Source: Labrenzia sp. DG1229 (lineage in GTDB: Bacteria; Pseudomonadota; Alphaproteobacteria; Rhizobiales; Stappiaceae). Taken from it: a stretch of DNA of 64,000 nucleotides. Made by a program: the position numbers and the translations under genes. Below are positions 16,586-27,100 of the stretch, piece by piece (within the stretch, counting starts at the first letter, position 1; every line of letters starts with the position of its first letter). The stretch spans positions 383,710 to 447,709 of the forward strand of contig NZ_KI928927.1 of NCBI RefSeq assembly GCF_000521215.1. The letters are read 5' to 3'. The notes under the pieces were generated by a model, which saw only the letters and a program-made list of their open reading frames with translations, was not told where the DNA came from and did not search any database.

Positions 16586-18796
16586 TTACGCAGCGTTTTT
16601 AGTTGCTTGTTCTGGATTGGGGGGGAACTTTCCGTAAAAGGATTCGTTTTCTCTGGCCATATCACGCAGCAGTTTGTTCGGCTTGAAGCGCGGTCCCCAC
16701 TTGCGGGTAAACTTCTTGCAGAGGTCCACGAACGCTGCGGTACCCATCATGTCGATGTAACTGAGCGTCCCGCCCGTATAGGGCGCAAAGCCGAAACCGA
16801 GGATGGAACCGACGTCGGCTTCGCGAACATCCGTCAGGCATTTTTCCTCGAAGATCCGTGCTGTCTCCAGCGCCTGCATGACCAGAAGCCGCTGCTTGAG
16901 TTCCTCGATATTGAAGTTTTCCGCCGGTTTGGGTTGACCGGTTACATCCGTGATCCCGGGCCACAAAGTCTTGTCCTTGCCCTTGTAGTCGTAGAACCCC
17001 TTGCCATTCTTGCGGCCGAACCGTTCCTGCTTGACCACCATTGCCTCAAGAATGTTGTCGAGCGGTCCCTCAACATATTTTACACCGAGATCCTTGCGGG
17101 TGGCCGAAACAATCTTCCAGGCAAGGTCGAGTGCCACCTCGTCACCAAGCGACAGCGGACCGACTGGCATTCCGGCCATTCTGCCCGCGTTTTCGATCAT
17201 CGCGGCGGGAACACCGTCGGCGAGCATCATCAGACCCTCGCGGATATAGGTCATCACGACGCGTGACGTATAGAAACCACGGCTGTCATTGACAACAATC
17301 GGCGTCTTCTTGATCGCCTTGATGTAGTCCAGAGCCATTGCCAACGCCCGGTCGGATGTGCGTTTGCCGAGGATCACCTCAACTAGCATCATCTTGTCGA
17401 CCGGCGAGAAGAAGTGGATGCCGATGAAGTTTTTCGGACGCTTCGAGGCCTGTGCAAGTGACGTGATCGGGAGCGTCGAGGTGTTGGAGGCGAATATGGC
17501 GCGCGATTTCATCACGGTTTCGGCTTTCTCGGTAACCGTTTTCTTGATGTCGCGGTCCTCGAAAACAGCTTCAATGACAAGATCGCAGTCTGCCAGCGCC
17601 TCATAGTCGGCGGTTGGATTGATACGCGCCAGCAGTTTTTGCTTCTGCTCTTCGCTGGCCCTGCCGCGTTTGATCGCCTTGCTCATCAATTCGTCAGAAT
17701 GCGCCTTGCCCTTGTCAGCTGCCTCCTGTTCGCGATCAATCAGAACGACATCGATACCCGCCTTGGCGGAGACATAGGCGATGCCGGCGCCCATGAAACC
17801 GGCACCCAGGATACCGACTTTCCTGATCTTGTTCGGACGCTGGCCTTCCGGACGGCGTGCGAGCTTGTTCAATTCCTGCATGGAAACAAACAGGGAGCGG
17901 ATCATGTTGGCAGCTTCTGGCGTCTGAAGCACCTTGGCAAAATAGCGGCTCTCGACCTTAAGGGCGAGGTCCATCGGCAGCTGAAGGCCTTCGACCACGG
18001 CATGAAGCAGGTAGCGTGCACCTGGATAGTTGTCATGGGTCTCGCGTCGGTATATCGCGTTGGCTGCCGGCCAGAACTGGAACCCTGCCGGGGAATACAC
18101 TTTACCGCTCGGCAGCCTGTAGCCCTTCTTGTCCCAGTCCTTGACCGGGTCGAGCCCGGCATTCAGCAGTTTTCTGGCTGCTGCAACAAGCTTATTGGTG
18201 CCTGTGACCTCGTCAACCAGTTTCATTTGTTTTGCTTGCGGTGCGCGCAGGGTTCTTCCTTGCAGGAGGAATTGCATGCCCTGCTGGCCATCGGTCATGC
18301 GCATGACGCGCTGCGTTCCGCCAGCACCTGGAAACAGTCCGACCTTGACTTCCGGAAGTCCCATCTTCAGGCCTTCGTCAACGATGCGTGCGTGACAGGC
18401 CAGAGCCAGTTCCGTACCGCCACCCATGCATGTGCCGCAAACCGCGGCCACAAAGGGTTTGCCGCAGGTTTCAAGCTTTCGATAGACCAGCGTGAGTTTG
18501 CGCGAGCCTTCATAAAGTGCCTTGGCAGCACCTTCAGGATCATTGCCGCGCTTCACGTGGAAATCTTTCAGAAGACCTTCCATCATTGTCAGATCCGCGC
18601 CACCCGAAAAGGCCGCCTTGCCGGATTGAATAATGGCACCCTTGATTGCGTGGTCTCCTGCAACCTGATCGACGATCGCCTCGAGTTCGTCCATGACCGA
18701 CAGGTCTATGACGTTCATGGATTTCTCGGGCATGTCCCAGGTGATGAGAGCGATGCCGTCTTCGTCCGTCTCTATCGTGAAATTCTTGTAGCTCAT
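16586..18796 (-). CDS. fadJ: Multifunctional fatty-acid oxidation protein: enoyl-CoA hydratase / 3-hydroxyacyl-CoA dehydrogenase (FadJ/FadB-type)
   Basis: A 736-residue two-domain beta-oxidation enzyme. The crotonase domain (residues about 1-200) has the oxyanion-hole segments SGKAAFSGGADL and CGTCMGGGTELALACHAR. The 3-hydroxyacyl-CoA dehydrogenase domain begins near residue 325 with the NAD loop VGILGAGFMGAGIAYVSAKA, followed by FIGIHFFSPVDKMMLVEVI. The start at 18796 (MSYKNF) is backed by GGAGATA; a frame extending to 18943 adds 49 residues of no family likeness and overlaps the cupin gene. It is the last catalytic gene of the block and lies 17 bp after the cupin gene. Confidence 0.95.
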   Translation of the reverse strand: MSYKNFTIETDEDGIALITWDMPEKSMNVIDLSVMDELEAIVDQVAGDHAIKGAIIQSGKAAFSGGADLTMMEGLLKDFHVKRGNDPEGAAKALYEGSRKLTLVYRKLETCGKPFVAAVCGTCMGGGTELALACHARIVDEGLKMGLPEVKVGLFPGAGGTQRVMRMTDGQQGMQFLLQGRTLRAPQAKQMKLVDEVTGTNKLVAAARKLLNAGLDPVKDWDKKGYRLPSGKVYSPAGFQFWPAANAIYRRETHDNYPGARYLLHAVVEGLQLPMDLALKVESRYFAKVLQTPEAANMIRSLFVSMQELNKLARRPEGQRPNKIRKVGILGAGFMGAGIAYVSAKAGIDVVLIDREQEAADKGKAHSDELMSKAIKRGRASEEQKQKLLARINPTADYEALADCDLVIEAVFEDRDIKKTVTEKAETVMKSRAIFASNTSTLPITSLAQASKRPKNFIGIHFFSPVDKMMLVEVILGKRTSDRALAMALDYIKAIKKTPIVVNDSRGFYTSRVVMTYIREGLMMLADGVPAAMIENAGRMAGMPVGPLSLGDEVALDLAWKIVSATRKDLGVKYVEGPLDNILEAMVVKQERFGRKNGKGFYDYKGKDKTLWPGITDVTGQPKPAENFNIEELKQRLLVMQALETARIFEEKCLTDVREADVGSILGFGFAPYTGGTLSYIDMMGTAAFVDLCKKFTRKWGPRFKPNKLLRDMARENESFYGKFPPNPEQATKNAA

Positions 18797-18813
18797 GGGA
18801 ATATCTCCTCGAT

Positions 18814-19212
18814 TCAGACACCGTTCGAATGCAGATCGTTCGACTGCAAATGGGCGCGCTGCTGCGCGGCCGACCTGGTGCCTTCGGCGACAACATCGCC
18901 CGTGTGTTTCGTTTCTGCCGGTTCGAAAAGCATCACCCAGCATTCACTTTCTGCGATCGGATTGTGCTGGATACCCTTGGGTACGACATGCATATCACCG
19001 GCGGTGAGAACCGCATTTTCCCTGTCGCGGTAACGAATGGTCAGGCTGCCCTTCACGATGAAGAACAACTCGTCCTCATCCTCATGGTCGTGCCAGACAA
19101 ATTCGCCTTTCAGCTTCGCGAGTTTGACACTCTGGTCATTCACATCCGCAACCACGCGCGGCGACCAGTATTCGGTGATCTCTGCGAATTCCGCGTCAAT
19201 GTTGCTGATCAT
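18814..19212 (-). CDS. Cupin-domain protein
   Basis: A 132-residue single-domain cupin. Metal-binding motif 1 is seen in [20 protein letters not shown] (His, His, Glu, residues about 38-58) and motif 2 in [15 protein letters not shown] (His near 82). Cupins of this size are metal-binding isomerases, dioxygenases or small-molecule binders; the substrate is not predictable. Its start (GTG-ATG in tandem at 19215/19212) follows the thiolase stop without a gap, and fadJ begins 17 bp after it. It is therefore embedded in the beta-oxidation operon. The C-terminal 30 residues are polar and probably disordered. Confidence 0.85.
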   Translation of the reverse strand: MISNIDAEFAEITEYWSPRVVADVNDQSVKLAKLKGEFVWHDHEDEDELFFIVKGSLTIRYRDRENAVLTAGDMHVVPKGIQHNPIAESECWVMLFEPAETKHTGDVVAEGTRSAAQQRAHLQSNDLHSNGV

Positions 19213-19215
19213 CAC

Positions 19216-20424
19216 TCAGACCCGCTCAATGATGGTGGCCGTACCCATGCCAGCGCCGATGCAAAGCGTGACCAGGGCCGTGTTGAGGTCGCGGCGTTCG
19301 AGTTCATCCAGCACTGTACCGAGGATCATCGCACCGGTCGCGCCCAGCGGGTGACCCATGGCAATAGCACCGCCATTGACGTTGACGATGTCCGGATCCA
19401 GATCGAACGCCTGCTGATAGCGCAGCACCACGGAGGCAAAGGCTTCGTTGATCTCGATGAGATCCATGTCCTTCATGTCCATCTTGGCGTTTTTCAAGAG
19501 TTTCTCGGTGACGTCCACGGGGCCTGTAAGCATGAGTGCGGGTTCTGATCCGATGTTGGCAAATGCCTTGATCCGAGCACGAGGCTTGAGGCCCGAGGAT
19601 CGGCCGGCCGTGCTGGAGCCGATCAGGACAGCCGCAGCGCCATCTACAATGCCGGAAGAGTTTCCTGCATGGTGCACGTGTTTGACGGCCTCGATTTCCG
19701 GATGGGCCTGAATGCCGACTGCATCGAATCCGCCCATGTTGCCCATCAACTCGAAGGAAGGATTGAGTGCGGCGAGAGACTGCATGTCTGTTTCCGGCCG
19801 CATGTGTTCGTCCCGGTCGAGAATTGTAATGCCGTTTATGTCCCGGACTGGAATGACAGACTTCGAAAACCGGCCTTCTTTCCATGATTTGCCGGCACGT
19901 TTCTGGCTTTCGACGGCATAGGAATCGCAGTCGTCACGATTGAAACCGTATTTGGTAGCGATCAGATCTGCCGACACGCCCTGGGGCATAAAATAGGACG
20001 GCACGGCCACCTGAGGCTCAATGGGCCAAGCTCCCCCGGAGGCACCGATGCCGACCCGGCTCATACTCTCGACTCCACCGGCTATGACCAGCTTGTGCTG
20101 GCCGGACATGACCTGGGCTGACGCCATATTGACTGCATCGAGGCCGGAAGCGCAGAAGCGGTTGATCTGCATGCCGGGAACGGAGGTAGCGTATCCGGCT
20201 GCAAACACTGCGGCGCGGGCGACGTCGCCGCCCGCTTCCCCGACCGGGTCGACGCAGCCCAGAACGACGTCGTCAACCTTGGCCGTAGCGAGACCGTTCC
20301 TGTCCCGGACTGCCTCCAATGCGGTTGCGGCCAGCCGCACCGACGGCACTTCATGGAGTGCGCCGTCCTTCTTGCCGCGGCCCCGCGGGGTCCGCACGTG
20401 ATCGAAGATATAGGCTTCAGCCAT
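19216..20424 (-). CDS. fadA: Acetyl-CoA C-acyltransferase (thiolase)
   Basis: A 402-residue thiolase catalysing the last, thiolytic step of beta-oxidation (or the reverse condensation). The nucleophilic cysteine is Cys91 in [12 protein letters not shown]. The C-terminal histidine and second cysteine are in [18 protein letters not shown] (near 353-357) and [14 protein letters not shown] (near 388). An AGGAGG ribosome-binding site precedes the ATG. Context between acyl-CoA dehydrogenase and FadJ-type genes supports a degradative FadA role; a PhaA-type acetyl-CoA acetyltransferase is the alternative. Confidence 0.93.
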   Translation of the reverse strand: MAEAYIFDHVRTPRGRGKKDGALHEVPSVRLAATALEAVRDRNGLATAKVDDVVLGCVDPVGEAGGDVARAAVFAAGYATSVPGMQINRFCASGLDAVNMASAQVMSGQHKLVIAGGVESMSRVGIGASGGAWPIEPQVAVPSYFMPQGVSADLIATKYGFNRDDCDSYAVESQKRAGKSWKEGRFSKSVIPVRDINGITILDRDEHMRPETDMQSLAALNPSFELMGNMGGFDAVGIQAHPEIEAVKHVHHAGNSSGIVDGAAAVLIGSSTAGRSSGLKPRARIKAFANIGSEPALMLTGPVDVTEKLLKNAKMDMKDMDLIEINEAFASVVLRYQQAFDLDPDIVNVNGGAIAMGHPLGATGAMILGTVLDELERRDLNTALVTLCIGAGMGTATIIERV

Positions 20425-20447
20425 CTGGTCCTCCTTCGGAAGGTTGT

Positions 20448-21086
20448 TTACGTGGCATCCGGCATGGGGTGGCCGGGCATCAGATCATAGGGATGTTTCC
20501 AGCCGGGCAGTGCCTTGATCCGCTCAAGCCAGGCAATGACATTGGGGTAGGGCGCAAAATCGGTCCCGATTTCGTCCCGGACATAAAGGTATCCACACAG
20601 TGAAAAATCGGCAGTGGTCGGCTTGTCACCGATGGCGAACGCGTGACTTTCAAAGTGCTTTTCAAGAATGGCGAGCGCTCCCTTCAGCCGGCCGTCAAGG
20701 AACTTGGTAACCTCGTTTTCACCGGTCTTGACGAGGGTGCGCATGTACCTCAGCGGGCCGGCCACACCCGAAACCTTCTGGTTGTCGAAAATGGTCCAGC
20801 GCAGGATTTCGCGGCGCTCATCGTCATCCGCCCCGCCGAACTTGCCAAAAACGTCGGTAAGATAGTCCAGAATGACGCCGGACTGTGACAGGGATCGCGA
20901 GCCACGAACCAGAACGGGAACTTCTCCCATCTCGTTCACGGTGTTGCGGAATGCATCCGTGCGCGTCTCGCCGCCGAAAAAGTCCACCCATTTCGGTTCC
21001 CAGTCGGCGCCGCACAATTCCAGCATAAGGGCCGCCTTGTAAGAGTGGCCTGACTGGGCCATGCAATAAAGAACGTGTTCGGCCAT
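20448..21086 (-). CDS. Glutathione S-transferase family protein
   Basis: The 212-residue protein has an N-terminal thioredoxin-like domain (residues about 4-80: YCMAQSGHSYKAALMLELCG, then GEVPVLVRGSRSLSQSGVIL with the conserved Ser) and an all-helical C-terminal domain (FAIGDKPTTADFSLCGYLYV near 150, the capping motif). It probably conjugates glutathione to an electrophile or acts as a glutathione-dependent lyase. Sitting 23 bp upstream of the thiolase gene and 105 bp downstream of the acyl-CoA dehydrogenase gene, it belongs to the beta-oxidation block, perhaps detoxifying reactive enoyl or aldehyde products. Confidence 0.92.
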   Translation of the reverse strand: MAEHVLYCMAQSGHSYKAALMLELCGADWEPKWVDFFGGETRTDAFRNTVNEMGEVPVLVRGSRSLSQSGVILDYLTDVFGKFGGADDDERREILRWTIFDNQKVSGVAGPLRYMRTLVKTGENEVTKFLDGRLKGALAILEKHFESHAFAIGDKPTTADFSLCGYLYVRDEIGTDFAPYPNVIAWLERIKALPGWKHPYDLMPGHPMPDAT

Positions 21087-21191
21087 ACCTGTTTCATCTC
21101 CCTGGCAAATCTTGTCGGCTGAGAGCCTACACCGGCGATTGCGGATTCGCGCGGGTGAAGTTCCGGCCCGGCAAGTCCGGACCGGTCGGGC

Positions 21192-22988
21192 CTAGAATGC
21201 GTCTGCGTCCATAGACATCATCGTCTCGGAACCGGAGGAGATCCGGGCAAGATGAGCAGCCGTCTCCGGCAAGGCACGCTCCATGAAGAAGGTGCCGAAG
21301 GCCAGTTTGTTTTGCAGCCAGTCGGCATTGTCACCTGCGCCTTCGGCAAGCTGATCCCTGATGGTCTTGGCCATCTTCGCCCACATGTAACCAAGTGCCA
21401 CAAGACCGAACAGATGCATGTAGTCGACAGCGCCCGCGCCTGCATTGTCCGGATTCTTCATGGCATTGTTCATGAACCACATGGTCGCTGCCTGCAGGTC
21501 GTCCGCTCCATTTTTCAACGGGGCCGTGAACGCTGCCAGGTCTTCGTTGTCCTTGTTTTCCTTCAGAAACGTATTGACTTCGTTGAAGAAACTCATGACG
21601 GCTCGGCCACCGTTCGCCGGTAACTTGCGGCCGACAAGGTCAAGTGCCTGGATGCCGTTCGCCCCTTCATAGATCATGGCAATGCGTGCATCGCGCACAA
21701 ACTGGTCCATTCCCCACTCTGCGATGTAACCGTGACCGCCATACAACTGCTGTGCGTTGACCGCATTGGCGAAACCGGTATCGCTCAGGACGCCCTTGAG
21801 GACCGGGGTCATCAAACCCATCATGTCGTCGGAATATTGCCTGTCTTTCTCATCGTCCGCGCGATGCGAATTGTCGCCATGAAGCGCGGTCCAGATGACA
21901 AGCGCCCGTGCTGCCTCGTTGAAGGCGCGAATGGACATCAGAGTTCGGCGTACATCCGGGTGCACGATGATCGGGTCTGCAGCCTTGTCCGGAGCTTTCG
22001 GGCCCGTCAGCGAGCGGCCCTGCAAGCGGTCTTTTGCATAGGTTGCCGCGTTCTGATAGGCGACTTCGGACTGGGACAATCCCTGAACCGCAACCCCGAG
22101 GCGGGCTTCGTTCATCATGACGAACATGGCCTTCAGGCCCTTGCTCTCTTCGCCGACGAGCCAGCCGGTGGCCTCGTCATAGTTCATCACGCAGGTCGCG
22201 TTGCCGTGAATGCCCATCTTGTGTTCGATCGACCCGCATGAAACGCCGTTGTTGTCGCCCACCGATCCGTCGTCACCGATCGCGTTGCGGGGGACCACGA
22301 ACAGCGAAATGCCTTTGACACCCTCTGGAGCCCCCTCTATGCGGGCAAGAACAAGATGGATGATGTTATCCGACATGTCATGTTCACCGGCCGAGATGAA
22401 TATCTTGGTTCCGCTGATCTTGTAGGACCCGTCCGCCTGAGACACGGCCTTTGTGCGGATCAGGCCGAGATCGGTTCCGCAGTGCGGCTCGGTCAGGTTC
22501 ATGGTTCCGGTCCAGGTCCCGGCGATCATGTTGGGCAGGTAAGTCTGCTTCTGCTCTTCGGTTCCGTGAATTGTCAGCGCTGCGACGGCTCCGGCAGTCA
22601 GGCCCGGATACATGGAAAATGCCATGTTCGCCGAGGACGCAAATTCGTTGAAAATGGTGGCAAGCGTATGGGGAAGACCCTGGCCACCATGGTCTGGGTC
22701 CGCAGACAATGTCCCCCAACCGTTTTCGCAAAATGCCTTGTAGGCCTCCAGGAAACCTGTCGGCGTCGTCACGGTTCCGTCTTCGTTGCGAGTGCAACCT
22801 TCCTGGTCACCGACCTGATTAAGTGGTTGCAGGACTTCTTCGGCAAACTTCCCGCCTTCACGCAGGATAGCTTCCACCAGATCGAGTGGTGCATCGGCAA
22901 AACCGGGAAGATTGGAATAGCGTTCGTAACCGAAGACGTCCTTCAATAGGAAAAGAGTGTCTTCAACGGGCGCAGTATAGCTTGGCAT
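21192..22988 (-). CDS. Acyl-CoA dehydrogenase (long FadE/DmdC-like type with C-terminal domain)
   Basis: A 598-residue FAD enzyme of the long acyl-CoA dehydrogenase branch that also contains DmdC (3-methylmercaptopropionyl-CoA dehydrogenase). Visible segments are [20 protein letters not shown] (FAD/substrate), [40 protein letters not shown] and [19 protein letters not shown] carrying the probable catalytic Glu. The C-terminal 130 residues form the extra acyl-CoA dehydrogenase C domain. GGAGG precedes the ATG. It is the first gene of the operon and has a 16-bp palindrome in its upstream region that also occurs before the divergent-side MerR gene. The operon favours ordinary fatty acyl-CoA substrates over DMSP catabolism. 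Confidence 0.93.
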   Translation of the reverse strand: MPSYTAPVEDTLFLLKDVFGYERYSNLPGFADAPLDLVEAILREGGKFAEEVLQPLNQVGDQEGCTRNEDGTVTTPTGFLEAYKAFCENGWGTLSADPDHGGQGLPHTLATIFNEFASSANMAFSMYPGLTAGAVAALTIHGTEEQKQTYLPNMIAGTWTGTMNLTEPHCGTDLGLIRTKAVSQADGSYKISGTKIFISAGEHDMSDNIIHLVLARIEGAPEGVKGISLFVVPRNAIGDDGSVGDNNGVSCGSIEHKMGIHGNATCVMNYDEATGWLVGEESKGLKAMFVMMNEARLGVAVQGLSQSEVAYQNAATYAKDRLQGRSLTGPKAPDKAADPIIVHPDVRRTLMSIRAFNEAARALVIWTALHGDNSHRADDEKDRQYSDDMMGLMTPVLKGVLSDTGFANAVNAQQLYGGHGYIAEWGMDQFVRDARIAMIYEGANGIQALDLVGRKLPANGGRAVMSFFNEVNTFLKENKDNEDLAAFTAPLKNGADDLQAATMWFMNNAMKNPDNAGAGAVDYMHLFGLVALGYMWAKMAKTIRDQLAEGAGDNADWLQNKLAFGTFFMERALPETAAHLARISSGSETMMSMDADAF

Positions 22989-23022
22989 GCATATCCTCCC
23001 AGATCTGCCGGGTGTTGTCAGC

Positions 23023-23038
23023 TTTACGTTTCCGTAAA
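23023..23038. promoter_or_regulatory. TTTACG-N4-CGTAAA palindrome, probable MerR/LiuR-type operator
   Basis: The perfect 6-bp inverted repeat TTTACG-TTTC-CGTAAA lies 35 bp upstream of the acyl-CoA dehydrogenase start codon. A near-identical site (CTTACG-TTTG-CGTAAA) lies upstream of the MerR-type gene. The pattern resembles LiuR-type operators of proteobacterial branched-chain and fatty-acid degradation genes as I recall them. Confidence 0.65.
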
Positions 23039-23254
23039 CGTCAGGTGTTGTTTATATACGCGTCTCGATTCCGTCCGGCAAGTGGTGTCCCCACGGAAGG
23101 GATGACAAAAAATGTGCCTAAAACACGTAAAATGGAAGAGTTTTCGGAGGTGACCACGTCAGATTCATGCCGGGATGACTTTTTTTTGAAGTTTTTCAGG
23201 GTATCGGCTGCTGTGAAGGTGTCGACCTGACCGGATAGCTGTTGGCATGCAAAC

Positions 23255-23282
23255 AAAAAACCGCCGGCCAGTTGGCCGGCGG
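23255..23282 (-). terminator. Intrinsic terminator of the MerR-type gene
   Basis: On the minus strand, CCGCCGGCCA and TGGCCGGCGG form a 10-bp GC-rich stem directly followed by six T residues. It lies 21 bp beyond the MerR-type stop codon, so the regulator is transcribed separately from the acyl-CoA dehydrogenase operon. Confidence 0.85.
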
Positions 23283-23303
23283 CGGCAATGAAGCGTCGAT
23301 TTG

Positions 23304-23765
23304 TCAGGCTTCCTCGGCTTCCTTGTGCTTCAGCATTCCCGAGACGATTTCCACGGTGCGCGACAATTCCTCGATTGCCTGTTCGATGTCTTTTCGCTGG
23401 TCCTCCAGAACCGCGATTTGTTCATTGAACTTGGACAAGGCGACACGCAACTGGGTAACCTGGCCATCCCGCAGGTCATAAAGATCGAGCATGTCGCGGA
23501 TTTCCGTCAGAGAGAACCCGACACGTTTGCCCATCAGGACAAGTTTCAGCCGGGCCCGGTCCCTTCTGTTATAGATCCGGTTCATTCCGTCACGTTTCGG
23601 GTTCAACAGGCCCTTGTCTTCATAGAACCTCAAGGTCCGCAAAGTGCAGCTGAATTCCTTGGCAAGGTCCCCGATTGTGAACTGGGTTTTCTTGGTGCTG
23701 TCATCGGACGCGGAGACCACGTCGACAAGATCGTCTTCGTTGAGGATGGAAAGCGCTTCGCTCAT
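23304..23765 (-). CDS. MerR-family transcriptional regulator (LiuR-like) of the beta-oxidation block
   Basis: The 153-residue protein has a MerR winged helix (residues about 25-95: FTIGDLAKEFSCTLRTLRFY, EDKGLLNPKRDGMNRIYNRR, DRARLKLVLMGKRVGFSLTE) and a C-terminal dimerisation coiled coil (about 105-145). No metal-binding cysteine cluster follows, as expected for the LiuR/acyl-CoA-responsive branch. The ATG at 23765 is preferred; a longer frame to 23909 would overlap promoter sequence. Matching palindromes occur upstream of this gene and of the acyl-CoA dehydrogenase gene, supporting autoregulation and control of fatty-acid degradation. Confidence 0.85.
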   Translation of the reverse strand: MSEALSILNEDDLVDVVSASDDSTKKTQFTIGDLAKEFSCTLRTLRFYEDKGLLNPKRDGMNRIYNRRDRARLKLVLMGKRVGFSLTEIRDMLDLYDLRDGQVTQLRVALSKFNEQIAVLEDQRKDIEQAIEELSRTVEIVSGMLKHKEAEEA

Positions 23766-23917
23766 GGCTATTGATACTCTATTTCCAGCCGTTAACCGGC
23801 TCATTGTTGGGTTTTTTGGTTCTCGTGGACCGGCATTGAAGGTCTCGTGACTTGCCTCCGCACGCCGCTGTGCATACCGCAAGACAATCGCCGGCCGGTT
23901 TCCTGACAATTGTTTAG

Positions 23918-23933
23918 CTTACGTTTGCGTAAA
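23918..23933. promoter_or_regulatory. CTTACG-N4-CGTAAA site upstream of the MerR-type gene
   Basis: This 16-bp site differs from the one at 23023-23038 by its first base and one spacer base. It lies between the MerR-type gene and the divergent PodJ-like gene and is probably the autoregulatory operator. Confidence 0.6.
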
Positions 23934-24186
23934 GGTCCAGTGCGGACGAAACGAAGTAAAAAAAGCGTTAACGAATGCGTGTGCAATTTGTATCTGCAAG
24001 AAGATATGAACAGGCCATTCTACTCGAAAAAGGTTGATTTTCGCATTTAGCAACACCGGTTAACTACCTGTTTACCCTAAGTCGACAAAGTCTATCAAAA
24101 CGCTGCAACTGGTCCGTTCTTTGGCGGAATATAGGGGCAGCCCGCTAAATCAGCGGTCTGAATGACCGTCAGTCCAGGGTCTAGAT

Positions 24187-27100
24187 ATGCCGGCATGGAA
24201 GAAACACGAGGCAGGACGCCGCGGCCGTGATGCGTATGAAAGCGACGGTTTCTATGAAACGGCCGGAAGGGAACCGGCGCGCGAACGCATTGAACGGTTG
24301 ACGCGTACCGCGACGTCTCTGGGAAACGGCTATGATACGCGCGCCAGGGAAGGTCGTGATGATGACCTCAATGCTGTCGCGGACGAACTGGACAGGATGT
24401 TGTCGGAGCGCGGAGGTGTAGGAGCTGGCCGGACAGCATCCGTCCGGCCGCAGCGCAGTGCATCGCCACCGAGAACGCCTTCACGCAGTCCTGTTATGGA
24501 TGACGTTCTTGGAGCGCTGGACCGGCTTGACGAACAGGTACAGGGACTGGCGAACGCGTCCGATACGCACGAAGTCGGATTGTCTGCGCCTTCCCGCCCA
24601 TACCCACAGCCGGGACGTTACGCAATGGATACACTGCACGAAAACGACCAGAGCATTGGGTCACAAGTGTCCTTTGGAAGCGAGCGCGCGGGAGACTTTG
24701 ACGAACAATACGGTCTTGACCCGCATTCGGCCCGCGACCGGGGCCAATATGGGCAAAACGATGCATCGCTCCATATTTACAAGGATCTGGGACGGCGAAT
24801 AGACGCATTGAGAGCGCCACATGAAAAGGCTCTCAATCAGGTTCGCGAAGAGCTTGGGTCACTGCGCGCAGCTCTCGGGGGCATTACCAGAGGCACCAGC
24901 GAAACCGTGGGTCGTCAGAATGCCGAGTTGCGCCGGCTCGCCGATATGGTTGATCGGCTGCGTGTCGACAAGCGCGGCGAACAGTTCACCAACGAAATCC
25001 GCAAGGAAGTTGCTGACCTGAAGACCATGGTCGGCCGCACGAACGTGGAAGGTGCGCTGCAGACGCTTGAACACGGCTATTCCCATATCCTTCAGCGGCT
25101 GGATGAGCTTTCCCGGGCCTCCCTGGATCCGCGTGTTCTGAATAGCGTGACCGCACGATTGAACGAAATCGAGGAGGCCTTTGCAGCTCTTCCGCGTTCC
25201 GAGCACATGGTGGTTCTTGAAAATCGTGTCGTCACCATTGCCGAGCGTATGGAAGAACTGCTTCAGCGCAAGGAGCAGGTGGAAATCGAGCCGCTGCGAG
25301 CCGAATTGCGCGAAGTTCGGGGTTATGTCGAGCAGATTGATGTCAAGGGTCTCGTCGAGGGCATCGACGATCGCATGAAGTTCGTTTCCAGCCGCCTGGA
25401 TGACATTGAGGTTCTTGCGCGTGAGCAGCGCGGCATGGATGTGCGATTGTCGGCGATGGAAGAGCGCATCCCGGAACCGGAGACAATTGCACGCCTGCAG
25501 GGACGTCTTGAAGACATTGCCGGCATGATGGCGGATGATCGGGCAAGTTCCGGTGATCAGGAGCAACTGTCACAAGTGGATCGGAGGCTGGACGAGATCG
25601 TTGACCGGCTGGAGAGAATGGAGCAGGCAGGTCCATTACCTTCGACCGACAGCACGGCCTTTGAAGCACTTGAAAAGCGCCTCGAGAGCATTTCGGGCAA
25701 GATAGACTCCATCGAACAGAAATCATCCAAGCCGGTTTCGATGTTGGAAACTGCTGCGATGAAGGCCGCGCCAGGGGCTGACGCGAAGTTTCTCTCCCAA
25801 TTGCAGGAAAGACTTAATCACCTGTCCGAGCGGCTCGACGAGCCGAAGGACACCGTAACGTCCTCTGATCTTGACAAGTTGCGTGAGGAAATAGGGTCGA
25901 TGCGCGCGAGCGTTGCCGCGCCCTCATCAACCGAATCTCTGGAAGCGCGGATCTCCGATCTTGCACAACTTGTCTCCAGGGGAGCGGAGTCCACCGACGA
26001 CAACCGGTTCGAGCAATTGGGTGAAAAGGTCGCCGCGTTGGCGGAGCAGATCGCAAGCAACCCCGCGCCGATATCGGGCCTGGAGCAGGTATCGCCGGTC
26101 CTTGAAAGGATTGAAAGCGGGCTGGCACAAACCCGGGCGGACGTCACGGATATTGCCAGGAAGGCCGCGTTTGACGCGGTCGCGAACGCCCCAAATCAGT
26201 ATGTCGCCCAGTATGACAATGCGATTTCCGCTCTGCAGGGGGATTTGAAGCGGCTCCTCGACGCTGCCGAAGGCAGTGAGGAGCGAACCCGCAACACTTT
26301 TGACAGCGTGAAATCGGTTCTCGGGTCGCTGACTGAACGCCTGGACAGTCTGGAACGCGCAGAAATTGCTGCGCCGGCCACGCCGGCAATGCCCTATTCC
26401 GCCGTGGCTGCCGCACCCATTGCCGGCGAGGAGCCATCACTTCAGTTCACGCCTGTTACCCAGCGGATCCAGGAACCTCTGCAATGTGTAGCGGGAACCG
26501 CGGAGACCAGAACAGGTCACCCGGATGAAAAGACCAGGGACCGCAAGGCCGATTTCATCGCGGCAGCACGAAGAGCTGCGCAGGCGGCATCTGCGGAGGC
26601 CGCGAAACTCGATCAGGCGCGGGCGCCTCACGAAGACCAGGAAGCGGCCGACGAAGAGCGTGGCAAGGAGCGTGTCGGCTGGTTGCGCAATGTTCTGAAA
26701 CGCGGCAAGCCTTCACGTGGTGATGAAACTGACGGGCACGAAGCTGCCGACGAACTGGAGCTTGGCAGCGAAGACCTCGCCGAAGACAACATGGAGGCGC
26801 AGGATGCACCGGTCCTGCCGGGTGATCGTCCGGCTCCTGAGGCTGCCCCGTCGTCAGGCGGAAGCCGCCGCAAAGCCATCATGCTGGCTGCCGTGGCTGT
26901 TGTACTGACGCTTGGAACTTTGACGGCCTACAGGTTTATGGCGAGTGCACCCGAAGGTGAGAACCTTGCCGCGACGGAACAGGAAACGGCGGCACCGGCC
27001 GGGGTGCTTTCGGAGAATGTCGCACCTGTTGTGGAGACCGAGCCTTCGTTAGACGTCGCCAGCCTCGACAACGGCCAAGAGGCGGCAAAAACGGTTGCAG

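Noticed and set aside
17639-19033. 464-codon open frame antisense to the fadJ-type gene
   Set aside because: It is a shadow in high-GC coding sequence: the opposite strand encodes clear crotonase and dehydrogenase motifs, and this frame gives no recognisable product.
21192-22988. Assignment of the acyl-CoA dehydrogenase as DmdC of DMSP demethylation
   Set aside because: It is in the same long branch, but neighbouring thiolase and FadJ genes and the lack of dmdA, dmdB or dmdD point to general fatty-acid oxidation.
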